This document shows positions 12,560 to 25,284 of a stretch of DNA of 64,000 bases, one piece after another (positions within the stretch are counted from its first letter, which is position 1; each line of letters opens with the position of its first letter). Both the position numbers and the translations under genes were made by a program. The DNA lies in the NCBI RefSeq assembly GCF_036323735.1, contig NC_086028.1, positions 22,181,501 through 22,245,500 on the forward strand, read 5' to 3'. The notes beneath the pieces were generated by a model. That model ran no database searches. It was not told the DNA's origin and saw nothing but the letters and a program-made list of their open reading frames with translations. Source of the DNA: Rattus norvegicus (lineage: Eukaryota > Chordata > Mammalia > Rodentia > Muridae).

Positions 12560-13160
12560 CAGGGCGTCGCTACAAATTAACAGCCAGTCTCTTTAGCACT
12601 CGACTTGACATGAGACAGAGCGAAAGACGCGCAGAGCTTAGAGTGGAGAACTTCACCTCAAACAGTTCTCTACCAGCCAGACAAGCACGGGGGGCTCGAG
12701 AAGGCAAGCCTGCTCATCCCCAAGTCAATTGTGAATTACTCTCTCTAAACCGGCTCTGCAGCTGTGGTCTCCAATGGCTGGAGCACCCTCCAAATCACTC
12801 ACTGAGCATGTGCGCGGGGAGAACAGACGCCCGCTTTCCCCACAAACACACACCATTTGGCTCGCTGCCACGTCAACTTATGGAGACATGCAGATCTAAA
12901 AGGACCACTTCTGGAGCCCTATCAGAAAAATGTCACGTCCAGAGTTCGACATAGGAGTTGCCGGCAGGTACTCAGACATTATTCCAGGCCTGAGATCTAC
13001 AAAGGAGGTTGATAAAATAACTCGGTTCCGAAACAGCCTAAAGTTCTCAGTCTCCTTCCCCCCAAGGGCGGGAATCGGGGAAACTGTGTCACAACTTATT
13101 TATTTTCAAAAGAAATAAGGGCCTCTTGTTTTGAAGAAAAATGAAGGAAGCCGCCGAAAA
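12560..13160. promoter_or_regulatory. Small CpG-enriched patch, possible alternative promoter
   Basis: CpG sites are clearly denser here than in the flanking AT-rich DNA (for example GGGCGTCGC, AAAGACGCGCAG, TGCGCGGGGA, GCCGCCGAAAAGCCCGC). The patch includes CACGTC words (12,871 region and 12,934 region) and GGGCGGG near 13,068. A plus-strand CAG|GTACTC donor-like word lies at 12,965-12,972. A plus-strand frame at 12,610-12,954 has no recognised domain. The patch is less CpG-dense than the 28-kb island. An alternative promoter or exapted regulatory block is inference. Confidence 0.3.
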
Positions 13161-13414
13161 GCCCGCAGTATCAGCCCCTTCCTTAAGGTTTTAAGGAAGC
13201 CTACAATCTGGCAATAGATACAAGTTACAAAAACTCTATTTCACTCCCTCTCCCGAAGGAGATATGCCACTTTTATCTCATCAACGTAGCTTCAGATTTA
13301 GATGTGGAAGAGGATGAAAAATGCAGCTGGAAGCTGATATGATAGGGTACAAAAACAACCCTTGCTTCTGGTGACCTGGCATGAAAGTATAATACAGGTA
13401 TATGTCTCTCTCAT

Positions 13415-13423
<9 letters not shown>

Positions 13424-13480
<57 letters not shown>
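13424..13480. repeat. (TA)n microsatellite
   Basis: A 57-bp uninterrupted alternating TA tract. It is self-complementary and prone to cruciform formation. The Tyr-Ile repeats encoded in overlapping frames are artefacts. Confidence 0.97.
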
Positions 13481-13482
<2 letters not shown>

Positions 13483-16400
13483 ACAGGAGACAGGCAAGTA
13501 AAAAGAGGGAATGGAAGTCGTCTTTGATAGACAAGTGTTACACATAAACTCACAGAGGCATAGAAAGAAAGAAAAGCATACACCATTGTCACAGAGAGAT
13601 GACTCTTGCCCCTTCTGTCCTTAGAAGTATGCTTCCTAAGCCCGGATCATTGAGAAATCCCTGCCTTCCTATTTTACACAGATATCCTTGGGAAAACATG
13701 TCGATCATTTTATCAGCAGGTTAAAAGTAACACCGTTGTCACCTGGCAGAAGCTCGAAGCTCTGTACCTGTCTTCACAACTCTCCTGGTTCGGGCCAAGT
13801 TCCCTGGCTTGACATTTACAACCATGGCTAAATCCGAAAGAGGGCTTAATACAAAGATTAATTTACTATTTCTTTATCCCCTTTCTTAGTCTCTCTCCGG
13901 CTTCTCCCATGAGTCATGGTTGGCCATCTACAAGAACAAAATATCTAACTGAAGAATAGTGTCTTCCAACTGCAGCATCTGTCTCCCTGGCAGGCTCTAC
14001 TGACAGTTGGGGTCTGGCTCTGGAGCTGTTCCTTCAAGAAGCTCTGTGGGGCTGAGCTATTAGTGGGCTCTTGTCTTCCTAGGTGCTATTTCCTACTGGT
14101 TCCTCCCAACTGGAAAGAGGGACTTGTATATATTTATCCTTCTGAGAATCTGCTATTGTGTAAATATCTCCAATTGATACCCCCGTGGGAGGCCACACAG
14201 GACACAAGAGCTCCTCCATTTCTCTTCCTGCACAACATCCATCAAATAGCTTAGCAATTCCCAAGGGTCTGCTCCTGGGTATTATGTAAGCAGTTTCTCC
14301 TTCAGAGAAAGAAAAGAGATGCTTGGAGACGGTGAAATAAAAATGCCCACAGCTCTCTAAGGGAATTTCAAAATAGCAAGTTTCTTAAATACCAAGGAAA
14401 GTACCTGGTTCTTCTCCAAATCCAAAGATAGCCTATGGTAGATGGTGAACTAGATGTTGGAGTGGGGGAGGGAAAGGAGGCACAAGGGACCATGAATGAT
14501 AGGAGGGAAATATATTCACTATACCAAGTAACGCAGCGAGCTACAACTGAGGAAGTTCTGTCACCTCGGAAATTTAGTGAAAAGTATTTAGATAAAGCCC
14601 TTCTGCATTTGGTTTGGAGAATGTCTCAGGTGGGGGCATGTTCTCAGAGCTACGGTATTCTAGTCATGGCACATCTGTCTTGTTCTAATTTGGAGCCTAA
14701 AATACTTCTGTCAGACTCTCCCTCTCCTTCGAAATTTCTTCTCAAAAAATTTTTTTTCCCTTTTCAAACAATGACTCAAGTCTCAGAACCTCTGGAGGCA
14801 GTGGATTCTTAACAAAAATCAGAGACCATGTTAGTCTGTTTGCAAGTCCCCTTATGGTCCTGAAGGAAGCAGGGAGCAGCCAGAGAGGCCATCTCCCTAG
14901 TCAGGGAGGCCTGAGTTGTATTTGAAAGTCTCCCCATTTAAAAGCCGGAAACACATGGCACACCTCTGACAAAGAAATAAAAAAAAGTCTTTGGGATCAA
15001 TTATCAATAATGTTCTCATGGAAAGCAAAAGTCGCTGAAACTCCCCTGAAGACCTAAAGCATTTAAGAGAATCCAGTAGTTCCTTGCATTTACCGTTTTC
15101 TAAGAATAAACACGGAGCGAAAGATTAAACCTTCAAAGATCCCACTTATGTAAGTCAGAAAACAACACAAGCTACACAGTGGAAGGATTAATCTCAAACA
15201 AAATTGGGAAGTGAGGATTTTGCTCAAAACTGCTCCTCTGGCTAGATCGCTTTCGCTTACAACAAGAAGTCGAATTTAGAGCCATTATACATTCCTTCTT
15301 ATGTTTTCCTTGTGAGTTGAGGTTGTTAAAGTAACATTGTAATTATCTTTTATCTATGGCATGATTTATTTAGAATAGGAGCTCCCCTTTTGCATTTCTA
15401 AAGTCATAATAATTCGGGGTTCCCCTAAATAGTCAAAAATAATGTTAAAATATGGGACAAATACTCATTTCACCATTTCTTCTCAAGCAATCTCTGATTA
15501 TGCTTTGATAATAAGTATCCCATATGTGATGTATAATATATACATATATGATGTGTAATATATACATATATACACATTTTGTTTTAAAGATTTAAAGTTT
15601 TTTTTCCAGTTTTAAAGGTCATATTTCGAGTGGATCCAACTATGAATATGAATGAGTTGGAGGCTATGCCTAAAGCTGGTGCCTTTTCAAGTAAAAAAAA
15701 AAAAAAGACTTACTAATAGTTCCATTTGTTTTCCATTAAAAATCTCCTCATTGTATTCACAGCGATCCCCATGGCAGTAGCTGAGCTGGCTCGGACAAAG
15801 CGTTTGCTTTGTGTGTATCAGATGCAAAATTTACTTAAATTCCAGATAATTGCAAGTGCATCTGCTAGGCTTTGTCCCTGGTCTATACGAACGTTTCCAC
15901 AGTGTATACAAAGAACAGTTACCCAACAACTAAAGAAAAAGAAACAGTGATTTCTGCAAATTATAGCCAGCTCCTTTATCAAGGAGTAAGTTTGTGCTAA
16001 AAGAATACAACCCCAAAACACTTTTTTTTTCTTTTACGAATGCTTTCAATCACACCACATACATTATCTGCAAAGAACAAAAACCGAGCTTTTCAACTGT
16101 TAAATTACTAGGTATGAAACAAGGATAACTGCAATTTCAAATAAAATCATCTCTCAAAACACTAAAGTTCCCACCCCACCCCTGGAAGTGGAGGGGGCAC
16201 TGAAAAAAAATCCCCAACAACACAAATATTCTATTTAAAGCAATTTGATGCAATGGTAAAATGGTCTTACTCTCTGCTCATGACAAAGTGTTGCAAGAAT
16301 AGTAACTTCCCCTATTTCTCATCAGTTTTGAGTTCCCTAATTTGAAATATTAGTTCACGGAATTGGGAATGTCTAAACAGAGAAAATTTGAAAATAAAAT

Positions 16401-16738
16401 AGAAAAGGATTGGCCTTATGCATTTCAATTCCAGTCCTGTCTATGGGGCTCCAACTAGGCCATTTGATCAACAACGCCTTCTCTCTTTCCTTCCCCCACC
16501 CCTTCCACCTCTTTGCTTTCTTTTAACTTCATGCACAATCCCATTTCAGCTGTCACACTCTACACAGCTTCCCTTCCTTCAAAGCCCAATCCAATTTTCA
16601 GACTTTTACACCTCGTGCCAGCTAAACAACATCAACGGCAACTCCTGTGCAAGGGCCTAATAGAGTAGATCTGTACTCTCTGTTTTTTAAAGAAACTCTC
16701 AAAGCTATCTACAGTGGTCAAAATAGTAGGAATAGCTT

Positions 16739-16740
<2 letters not shown>
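13481..16740. other. Single-copy DNA
   Basis: No transposon or exon is recognised over about 3.2 kb. Longer frames at 14,435-14,812 and 16,418-16,660 show no domain. A short 22-bp tandem duplication is annotated separately at 15,528-15,571. Confidence 0.45.
15528..15571. repeat. Two-copy 22-bp tandem repeat, AT-rich
   Basis: Units 15,528-15,549 and 15,550-15,571 differ at one base (GATGTA versus GATGTG). Each contains a near-palindromic ATATATACATATAT core. Confidence 0.92.
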
Positions 16741-16790
<50 letters not shown>

Positions 16791-16895
16791 AGAGAGGGAG
16801 AGAGGGAGAGAGGGAGAGAGGGAGAGAGGGAGAGAGGGAGAGAGGGAGAGAGGGAGAGAGGGAGATGGAGAGAGAGAGATGGAGAGAGAGAGCTG

Positions 16896-16958
<63 letters not shown>
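16741..16958. repeat. (GA)n with internal 8-bp AGAGGGAG array
   Basis: A 218-bp pure purine tract. (GA)n at each end flanks nine copies of the 8-bp unit AGAGGGAG (16,793-16,864) and variants containing ATGGAG and AGCTGGAG. All frames through it (Arg/Glu- or Ser/Leu-rich) are artefacts. Confidence 0.97.
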
Positions 16959-16959
<1 letters not shown>

Positions 16960-19829
16960 ACATACTACGTAACACTAACAAATTTTTGTGACCTTTGTCT
17001 TATATGGAATCCATCAGTTTCCTGGTCACTTATTTCCTCTTCTGTCTTCATTTCAATATCTTCATTATCATTCTGTAAAATGTATTATGTTACCGGACAG
17101 AGCTATTCATCAGTAAAAAGCTATCTCCATATTCCCCAAACTGGAAAATCATCATTATCATTAATATTTCATAGAACTGCATTAAATGAGACAATATTCA
17201 ATATTTAACTATCTAATCCTACAGTAATTTATATTAGAAAATACCAACCATGTGAGAATTCAGCCAGTCAGATTATTTTATTGGATGAATCTTTGTCTTT
17301 ATTAATAACACTTCAGTGTCTCATATTTTTTCAGCAGAGTGTAACATCCAAGGACTGAAAGTGATTTTGTTTCTAATTAATTCTCAAAATCCTTAGGAGA
17401 CAGTGATGGAAGGATAAATATATTAATTCAGAATTGAAGAATTAAAGGCTGAGCCTTCAGATGCAAAAGTTCTGTCTGTGATACGGATTACTTGTGTGGG
17501 CCCTGCACCTCACCGGGTTTACTAATAATTTAGTACGAGGCACAGTGCTTTAAACCCCAGAGAATCTGAAAATATGAATAAAAAGAAATGTAGTTTTATC
17601 CCTTTCAAATGCTACAATTACTCTTATTCCAAGTTGACAAGTCGATTTATAAAGTTCTGATATTTCATGCTGAAAACATGTTGTTAATTTGTTTATTGGC
17701 CATTATCAGGCCATACAGATAATCCCTCTATGCTCTGAATGATATCTACCTTCTGTCTACCTGTTTGTGAACTTTGAGTGGTTATAACAGATCAAAGATG
17801 GTTTAATTGTAGGTAAATTATATTTAATTTGGGGATAAACAGAGTTTAAGTGAATAGCATTTTAATAGGCTCTTGGTAGTGAGAAAATAATTTTATAAGT
17901 TACATACTATAGATTTGTGTGTATTTGAAAGTCAAAAGCATTGTGCCTAATACTATAATCAGGAGTTGCCTCTGACTCTTTTTAGGAAAAAGAAAAAGGA
18001 TCTCATGTGGCCATAGACCTTTCAAGTGCACGCTGAGGTCCTTGTTATACACCGCCTAAGATCCCATTGCTCGATATAAAGAATAATAAAAAAAAATATT
18101 GGAGGCTTTCTGTTTATGTGTTTTATTGACTCCTCTCTTTCAGATTGAAGAAATTCTGTTTATCTCTTACAGACCATCAGCTGTTGTCTCACTGAGCAGA
18201 ACACAAAAGAGTTAGCTACTATGTCTCGGAGTTCTAATAATAGGACGAGTATGAGCGCCACATACAGACCTACATCAATCAAATGGCAAGGCACCATCCT
18301 AGAATTCTGAGTAGAGAACCGGGAAGCCAGAAGCAAGGGCAGAGTGATTTTTCTGTTTGCACGTGATTGGTACAAACCTGTACATTTAAAGCCCTAACAC
18401 CAATGGGAGTTCAAGGGGAGTAGTTGGTGTGAGAGACACGAAGGGATTTTGCTGGGCAACCTGACCCCAGTCGCAGAAGCAGCCAGCCTGGCTACCTTTC
18501 TAACCCAAAGTTCTTGAGATTCTCAACAGCCTTATACCTTTCCACTAAACCAAGATTACTCTCTCTTTACTGTACAATGAGAACATGGCCTGGTCCTGAA
18601 TTATTTTTTAAATCAACTTGTTTCAGTTAATTATATAATACAGTGGAGAGATAAAGACTTTAAAATATTATGAATTTAAAAAAAAGTCTCCTATCAAAAC
18701 AGCTTGCATCCAGAAGAACCCCAGCAGCCTCTGACGAACTGTCCCAAACATCCTCAGGCGTTCTCAACCCAGAAGAAAGGAGCCAAGTGCCAACGTTTAA
18801 AGGAAGAGCAGATCCCCAATGGTTCTCCATATTTTTTTTTCACCCGTTGCTCCTCCAATTCAAACAGACAAGGAACAGACGATGGAAGAGAAATTTGGAT
18901 GGTTTAGCGACTATTTGCTGGAAATGAGATATGAACATCTTGAAAGTCACAGTCAAAATGAGCATTAATCAAGAAGCTGACAGGGGATATCAAAAGTCGG
19001 AGCAGACTGTCCAAAGTCCAGGAAGCTATTACCTGGGGCCGTGGAAAGGGTCAGCGCCTTCAGGCGCCCTTCCTTTACCATCTACTTTCTGAGCCATTCA
19101 CCTCATGCTTTTCAAGAATATTACCCTTCCCGTAAATGCCTGATAAGAGATAAATTTATGAGGGCATGGACATGTGAAAAGGAAGCCCCAGAACTTGCAA
19201 ATTAACCCTGTCCTTTCATGGTTCCTGAGGAAAGAATTCCTGAAGAGACAAATTCTCCCCCTTGGGATGTGAAGAATGAGTTAACATTTTTCTCCTCTTT
19301 TCAGCTCCTGGAATTTGCAAAAATTATCTCCTTTGCCTCCCTTTTAATTTTAGAGGAAATAATAAGCAAACATATCACTTAGGAACGATGTAACTGGGGA
19401 GCTTGGGCTAGGAGGTGATCTGGCCAGTCACATAGGCAGCAGGCACACATCGGGAAAAGCTTCAGCACTGGGCTATTTTATTCCAAAACCCAGAAGTTAA
19501 GAACAACCTAAGCTCTGCTGCCAGAGACACATAGTTTAATACTCACCTTCAGGCTTCACATGCCCGTTACTAGATATCTGAATTTTTTTTAATACAGAAA
19601 TTAAAAAAAAGAAAGAAAGCTGACACATTAGATTCCTGACCTCGCCTAAAACCATGGTTTTCACAAAATACATTTGAAGTTGCCAGGAAAGACTACAAAA
19701 TGTGCCAAGATGAATAGGTAAATGGAAAGAGGGTAGCAACATGGTGACAAATTTTTCTGAACGTCTTTAGCTACAATCTTATTTTAAGCATATAGATATG
19801 CATCTGCATAATATTCCTTTACCTATATA
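16959..19829. other. AT-rich single-copy DNA
   Basis: No SINE or LINE is recognised over about 2.9 kb. Several TTAATTA, AATTAATT and ATTTGCTG words occur at 17.2-17.9 kb but do not form a cluster as tight as that at 5.3 kb. No supported gene. Confidence 0.45.
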
Positions 19830-19945
19830 AACTCTAAGCTTCTAGAGCACAGGGCAGTAATCCTCATATGCCCATTCCCTAAACTGTGTGTGATTCTGTG
19901 TACACCCCATGGGGACTTAATAACACTTATGAATTGACTGACAAG
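19830..19945 (+). repeat. L2-like fossil, 3' end (tentative)
   Basis: CTCTAAGCTTCTAGAGCACAG, then TGTGTACACCCCATGGGGAC, TTAATAACACTTATGAATTGA follows the order of the L2 3' end (GTAAGCTCC..AGGGCAGG, GCCTGGCACATAGTAGG, TCAATAAATATTTGTTGAATGA). The match is weak and old. Confidence 0.35.
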
Positions 19946-22900
19946 AGAAAAACCAAGAAATGACAACCTTCGGGGTAGCGGTAACACAATTTTAACTTGA
20001 AAATTGCCCAGAAATAGACTTCACAATCTATGGGAACATACACAAATCATATAAAAAGAAGTGGTGCCCCTCATATACCTAGACTGGCCTTAGGGAATAG
20101 CGTAGTGAAAAAAATCACTGCTGTGGGAAAGAGAGTTCAGCCTCTATATCTATTCACTATGTGGCTTCTGCAGCGAATCCAACTACAAGCAACGTTTATT
20201 CTGCAATAAAAGGTGTTATAAGATAATGTTTAACATTAAGATTAGAAGAACTATAGAGTTGTACTTAATCTTTAACATGCCTCTCACTGAGTCTACAAGT
20301 AGCACCCACCCTTCCTTTCCGTACTCAAGATTCATGTCGCCATTTTAACTCTCTGCAGACAAAACGTAGAGAAAAAAAGAAAAGAAAAGAAATCTTACTC
20401 TCCAGTGTTGGAATAGCCTCTTCGATAGAAGCTTCCTAAAACAAATGGAAATTCGCAACAAATCACAATTTAGCCAGCATTTTCTCCAAACGACATCCAC
20501 GGTGTACCTCTGACACCACACTATGGTCAGCGAGTTCTAGAAGAAAGCTTTCAAACGTCTTAAGTTCCAAAGGGTTGTTTTCTGCCCTGAAGTTTCTATT
20601 CACTTTCTATCTTGGAAGGTCAGAATGGGCCAGACATGACAATGGACCTGTCCTTTCCAGTGAACGGGGATATCAATATTTCCCCTCTCAATTTGGTTTT
20701 GTCAAATCTCAAACAGGGACCATTTCATCCTCTGCCTACTTAGAAGAAGGAATTTCCACCCGAGTAAGTTTCCAAAAGTATGATGACATGTGGCTGGGAA
20801 ACAAAGGGAGAAATGACACTAGGATTCATGCTATTGGAAGAGCAGGGTCAAACAAGAGATGACCAAGGTTATTTGCAGAGGGGATTTTAGGTGAAAATAT
20901 GGAAGAAGAAGAAAAATACACCTGTCTGCATGCTTCCACACCACCAAAGGCCAACTACACAATCTCTTTTAAGTGTAGCAATGTTGTCTCAGCCTTGGCT
21001 TATCTGAACCATTCACAAGCTATCCAGTGAAACTTTGCATACACAACCTCACTCTTCATCGTCTAATATTCCCTGATTCTCTCTGCGTGTCCCGTCCCAG
21101 AACTGGAACTAAAGATCAAAACAGGGCCTAGTGCTTTCGAGGAGAGTGCTTTACCATTGATCTCACCTTATTCCTCTTACTATTTAGCCCCACATCTTAC
21201 AACTACTCTTCCTCTCTTCTCCTAACTTATAACCTCTCCCCAGTATGGACTAGGTCATCTGCTTGGTTAGAAAATTGAGCCTGATTTCCACTTGACACTT
21301 TAAACATCTGAACCACTATGTGTTTCCAGAGTGTAAAGCATTTGGGTCTTGATGAGGATATGGACTGCATAGGAGAGTCCTATCTTCCAGCTTTTCTGAA
21401 TTTTCCTCTGTCAACACAGACACGTCACCTTTGTTTTAAAATATCTTTCTTTAAGTTTTTAGATCTTCAGCGTAAGAGCAAGGGGAAAGGACGTGTTGAT
21501 TCTGCCCCCTCTTTATTTTCGTGGCAGCCTTATGTAGCTGGGAGTTTGATGATTGATCGTTTTTCCACATTCATCCACAGCCTTCTCTGGAGCCACGTGC
21601 AAATTCGCCAATGGATAATTAAGCAACAGACACATCCAGTAAATATAATAAATAAATTTGATTTTTTCCCTCTTAGTAATTGGTTTCATCTGACTGGCTC
21701 TGGTGGCGTGTAGGGATAGATAAACAGGATTAGAAAAGAGAAAAATTAGATGGTGGGTCGTACAAATTGTACACCCCTAAGCACCGTGAGATGTCCCTGG
21801 AAGAACTGTGTTTTACAAAGGGTTAAAACAGAGAGAAGCAGTTTGTGCTTTCCTCAAGATGTTTCAGGGAAGTCAAAAAAATAAGACTAAAACTGGAGGA
21901 GTGACAACGAATAAGAAAAAGGTAACCAATCACAGAACATATTTCCTCTCTTACGTACCCTCTGCCCCCAACTCCCAGTGTCCTCTCCTGGTACCTCTAA
22001 TTAACTAGTGCTGGTAGTCCCAAATCTTGACTGAGGTCCCCAGTCCAAGTTATCACATCAGACAAGGCTACGTGCATAGAAACAACTTGGACATACTAGA
22101 AGACAGAGAGTGCACGGATATCTGTACAATTACTGCCTAAGCAAATGCTAAAATGAAATGAAATTAAATAACTCTTCCAGTACACCGCACACAAAGAACA
22201 CACCACCGTCTTGCTCTGTAAAGAAAGCACCCATTTATATTCGCATTTGATTTCTGGGATGCCATTTTGACTTCAGACTGTTCCTACCACCAGAGGCATA
22301 GTAGCTGGCTTGTCTGTGGGATCACAATACTGATCAGGAAGGAATAAAGTGTGATAAAGACTAAAATGTGCTCTCATATGGTCACCATCTTTCTATATTT
22401 CTTCTAAGTCATTTCTACTGAAATGTGTGGTGCCTATTCAAGTGCCCTGATATTGTGATATCCTCAATGCTTTAAAAATGATCATGGTTAATATTTTCAA
22501 CCCAGTTGCAGAGAGTCTGTGGTAATAAGTATGCTTTGGTTGAATTGATACCCAGATTTCTATAGGCATGGATAAGGAGAGCTTCTATAGCACTGTTTCA
22601 TTTGTAGAAATAATTTTAAAACCCAACTTAACTTCTTTTCAACATTTAAAAGGAAATTCTGATGTAGTTTTAAGATACGATCCCAGTACAGTAAGAAGTG
22701 CTTACAACTATTTTTTGAAATGATTATTTTATACTATAGGGATGTTCTTAATCGCCACCCGATTGATGTCTATTTCATCGTATACTTTTTCTACATATCC
22801 TCCATTCCTCTCCTTGAGGGAGGAGAGATATCGAAACATTGGGCATCAGTGAAACTGTAAGCGACAATAAAAACAGCATTTAAATATCAGCATCCAGCAA

Positions 22901-23374
22901 AGGCATCCTGCCCCTGTAAAGATTTACAGTCAATACATCACTCTGAGTTTCGACTTTACATCTTTCATATGACTAACACTCTTTGGCTTTAACTCTTACG
23001 TTCTAATAAGTAAAGACGGGGGGAACCTAAATAAATAAATTAATTTATGACTTACTCTTTTGAACCACACTCCTAAATACATTATTACTTGACAGGGTAC
23101 GAAGTTCTCTTTTCTATAAATGCAAAGGTCATACTAGTCAAGATGTATAACGCAAAATGTCCAGTCTTATTTATAAAACAAGACTGAGCTTGTAAAGCAC
23201 TAAAAAGAAAACACTAACTAAGCAGTAAAATATACGTCCTGAAAGCTGAGTTGTAAACTTTTGCAAATCTACATTGGGTTCTCCTGGAATGAAAAGAAAT
23301 AGCAAGCAGGAAAACTTCCCAAAATTGATGTCCCAAAATATGTGGCAGAGCTACCTCAGAGAAGACAGAGTAGC
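19946..23374. other. Single-copy DNA with one possible SINE fossil
   Basis: An AAAAG-rich tract lies at 20,371-20,392. The segment at about 21,090-21,172 (CAGGGCCTAGTGCTTTCGAG, GAGTGCTTTACCATTGATCT) looks like an antisense, very decayed tRNA-Ala-derived SINE of the ID/B4 kind. Frames at 20,575-20,862 and 21,318-21,713 lack domains or clear splice boundaries. Confidence 0.4.
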
Positions 23375-23470
23375 AGGGGACACAGCCCACAAGTCAGGAG
23401 ATCGGCAGATTCAAGCCCCTTCCAGACTACAGGTCAGTCTTTGAACCTAAGCACCTCAGAGGAACCGGTT
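23375..23470 (+). repeat. MIR fossil (tentative)
   Basis: AAGTCAGGAGATCGGCAGAT, TCAAGCCCCTTCC, then CTTTGAACCTAAGCACCTCA follow the order of the MIR tRNA-related and core region. Divergence is high. Confidence 0.4.
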
Positions 23471-23858
23471 CTCTTCCCAAACATATGACTCTGTATCTCT
23501 TCATGACAGACTTGGCTGTTATGCACTTATCGTGCATGTGTACGCTAGCAGCGGCTACACACTGTTAATAACATGAGGGATGTTGTCAACTGGCCTATCA
23601 GGGTCACATTGGTCAGGGTGGTAGGGGGCAGAAATCTTTACCAGGAGAAATAGATTTTACTTTAACATATCACATGCTTTGTTTTATTTGGGATTCTCTT
23701 TACGGAACTTACAGGGTTAAAACACCCTCTCTCTTTTCACTCACAGCCCAGCCAACTAGCAAATAACTACTACCCACACCCTATCAACTCCTTTTGCCTA
23801 TAAGGATTGTCATTCTAGGTGGAGGGCAGAGGGCAGATGGACCAATGGAAGACTTAGG

Positions 23859-23904
23859 AAAAAAAAAAAACAAAAAAAAACCAACAACAACGAACAAACA
23901 AACC
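23859..23904. repeat. A-rich / CAA-type tract
   Basis: Two runs of A separated by one C, then CAACAACAA and CAAACAAAC. No SINE body is recognised upstream. Confidence 0.85.
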
Positions 23905-25255
23905 TAAAGGAACTTCATTCTGTGGACGATTTCTTAGAGATCTTCATGGTTTGCTATGGGGGAACTGATTTTTGAAAGCTGTACTAGTTCAAGTTCAGAA
24001 TCACACTGTGGAGTATACACTGTATTGAATGGATTCTGCAGGGACAGATAGATTTTGGTGAAAGAGCTGCACGCCTCTTGAGCTCATGAAGCCTTTGGAA
24101 ATATCAACAAGACAGCCCTTAGTGTACCTAAAATAATTACATTAACCAGCGCTTTGTCTTTCTTAGCAAGGAAAAGTGAACAGGACAGCAACAACAACTA
24201 CATGTCACTGGTAGTACAGGTTATTAAACAATGTAACCATTTCTTTGCTAAATCAAACTAAAAGCCGGAAATACAAAGGCTACCTTGGCAAAGCTGCTAT
24301 ACAAAGAGCAAATACTTCCTTCTCAGCAGAAGGAATTCTATAAAATTATTGGTAGGGAAAATAAACATCACATGCGGTATTACCTGATTACAAAATTGAT
24401 CTCATTTCATCAACTATTGCTCCCTATCTTTTCGCCGAAGATACCTTTGAAAAAAACGCAAGACTTTAGGTGCTATCTTTTGGCTGAAAGTCTCCTCCAC
24501 CTCTTCTGGGTGTGGAATGGAGAGTGTGAGCACGGCAGGGTTACCAAGAGTCAGTGGCACACCAAAGACTCTAACTGTTGCTCCATGCAAAGTCATGAGG
24601 AAAAAAAAATTCTTTGTCCATAGCCATGTGTGAGAGAAGGAGTTGGACCGTGAGTCCTCCCTCTCCAATTTTCACTATCAGTTTAACTTTTAGCCCTCAG
24701 ATGGGGAGGGATTTTCTTTTTTTAAAGCCCTTGGAAATGACCTTGATTTTTATTTCAGCAGAAATCACTTCTCAAAATCAGTCTGCACAAAAGGAAAAAC
24801 TGTGAAGGGGCTTGGCAATGCAGGTACTAAAGCACACAGGTACATCGAGGATCCTTTCATACAGCCTGAGAGAATGGCAATCGGTTTTAAGGAACCTTCT
24901 GTAGGTCTAGCAGAATCAACCCTTTGGACATGCAGACAAATCTCCATTCCTAAAGAGACAGAAACAGGAACTCTAGTAATGGAGTCAGACATGACTGTCA
25001 AGGTCTGTGAACCAACAGCCTCAGACACCTGTTTTTCTACACAGCCCTCTTGCCTCCCGCCCCCCAAAAAGTTACCTTCTCCAGGAAGTGTGAGGCTTTT
25101 TGCACACACTGACATGCCACAAGCAGACCAAGTGAAAGTGAACTCCCTCATTTACCATCAAGATGAGGATACTATTTTGATACACTAAGCTGAAATCAAC
25201 ATCAGGCACAGAAGTTAAAGGCTCTTAGTGAAGATTTAATAACTAGCTTAATGAT
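23905..25255. other. Single-copy DNA with overlapping open frames on both strands
   Basis: An acceptor-like TTTTTATTTCAG (AG at 24,757-24,758) is followed by a plus frame open to 25,188. A minus frame (24,765-25,151) covers the same bases. The plus frame begins at a non-ATG codon. Neither product shows a recognised domain, transmembrane segment or signal peptide. No good donor follows. I treat this as non-coding or at most a cryptic exon. Confidence 0.3.
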
Positions 25256-25284
25256 AGTAATAATAATGATAATAATAATAATAC
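25256..25284. repeat. (TAA)n microsatellite
   Basis: About nine TAA units with two TGA-type interruptions. Confidence 0.9.

Noticed and set aside
13281..13592. Frames with Tyr-Ile repeats
   Set aside because: They arise from the (TA)n tract.
16632..17208. Arg/Glu- and Ser/Leu-repeat frames
   Set aside because: They consist of the GA/GGGA repeat plus short chance flanks.
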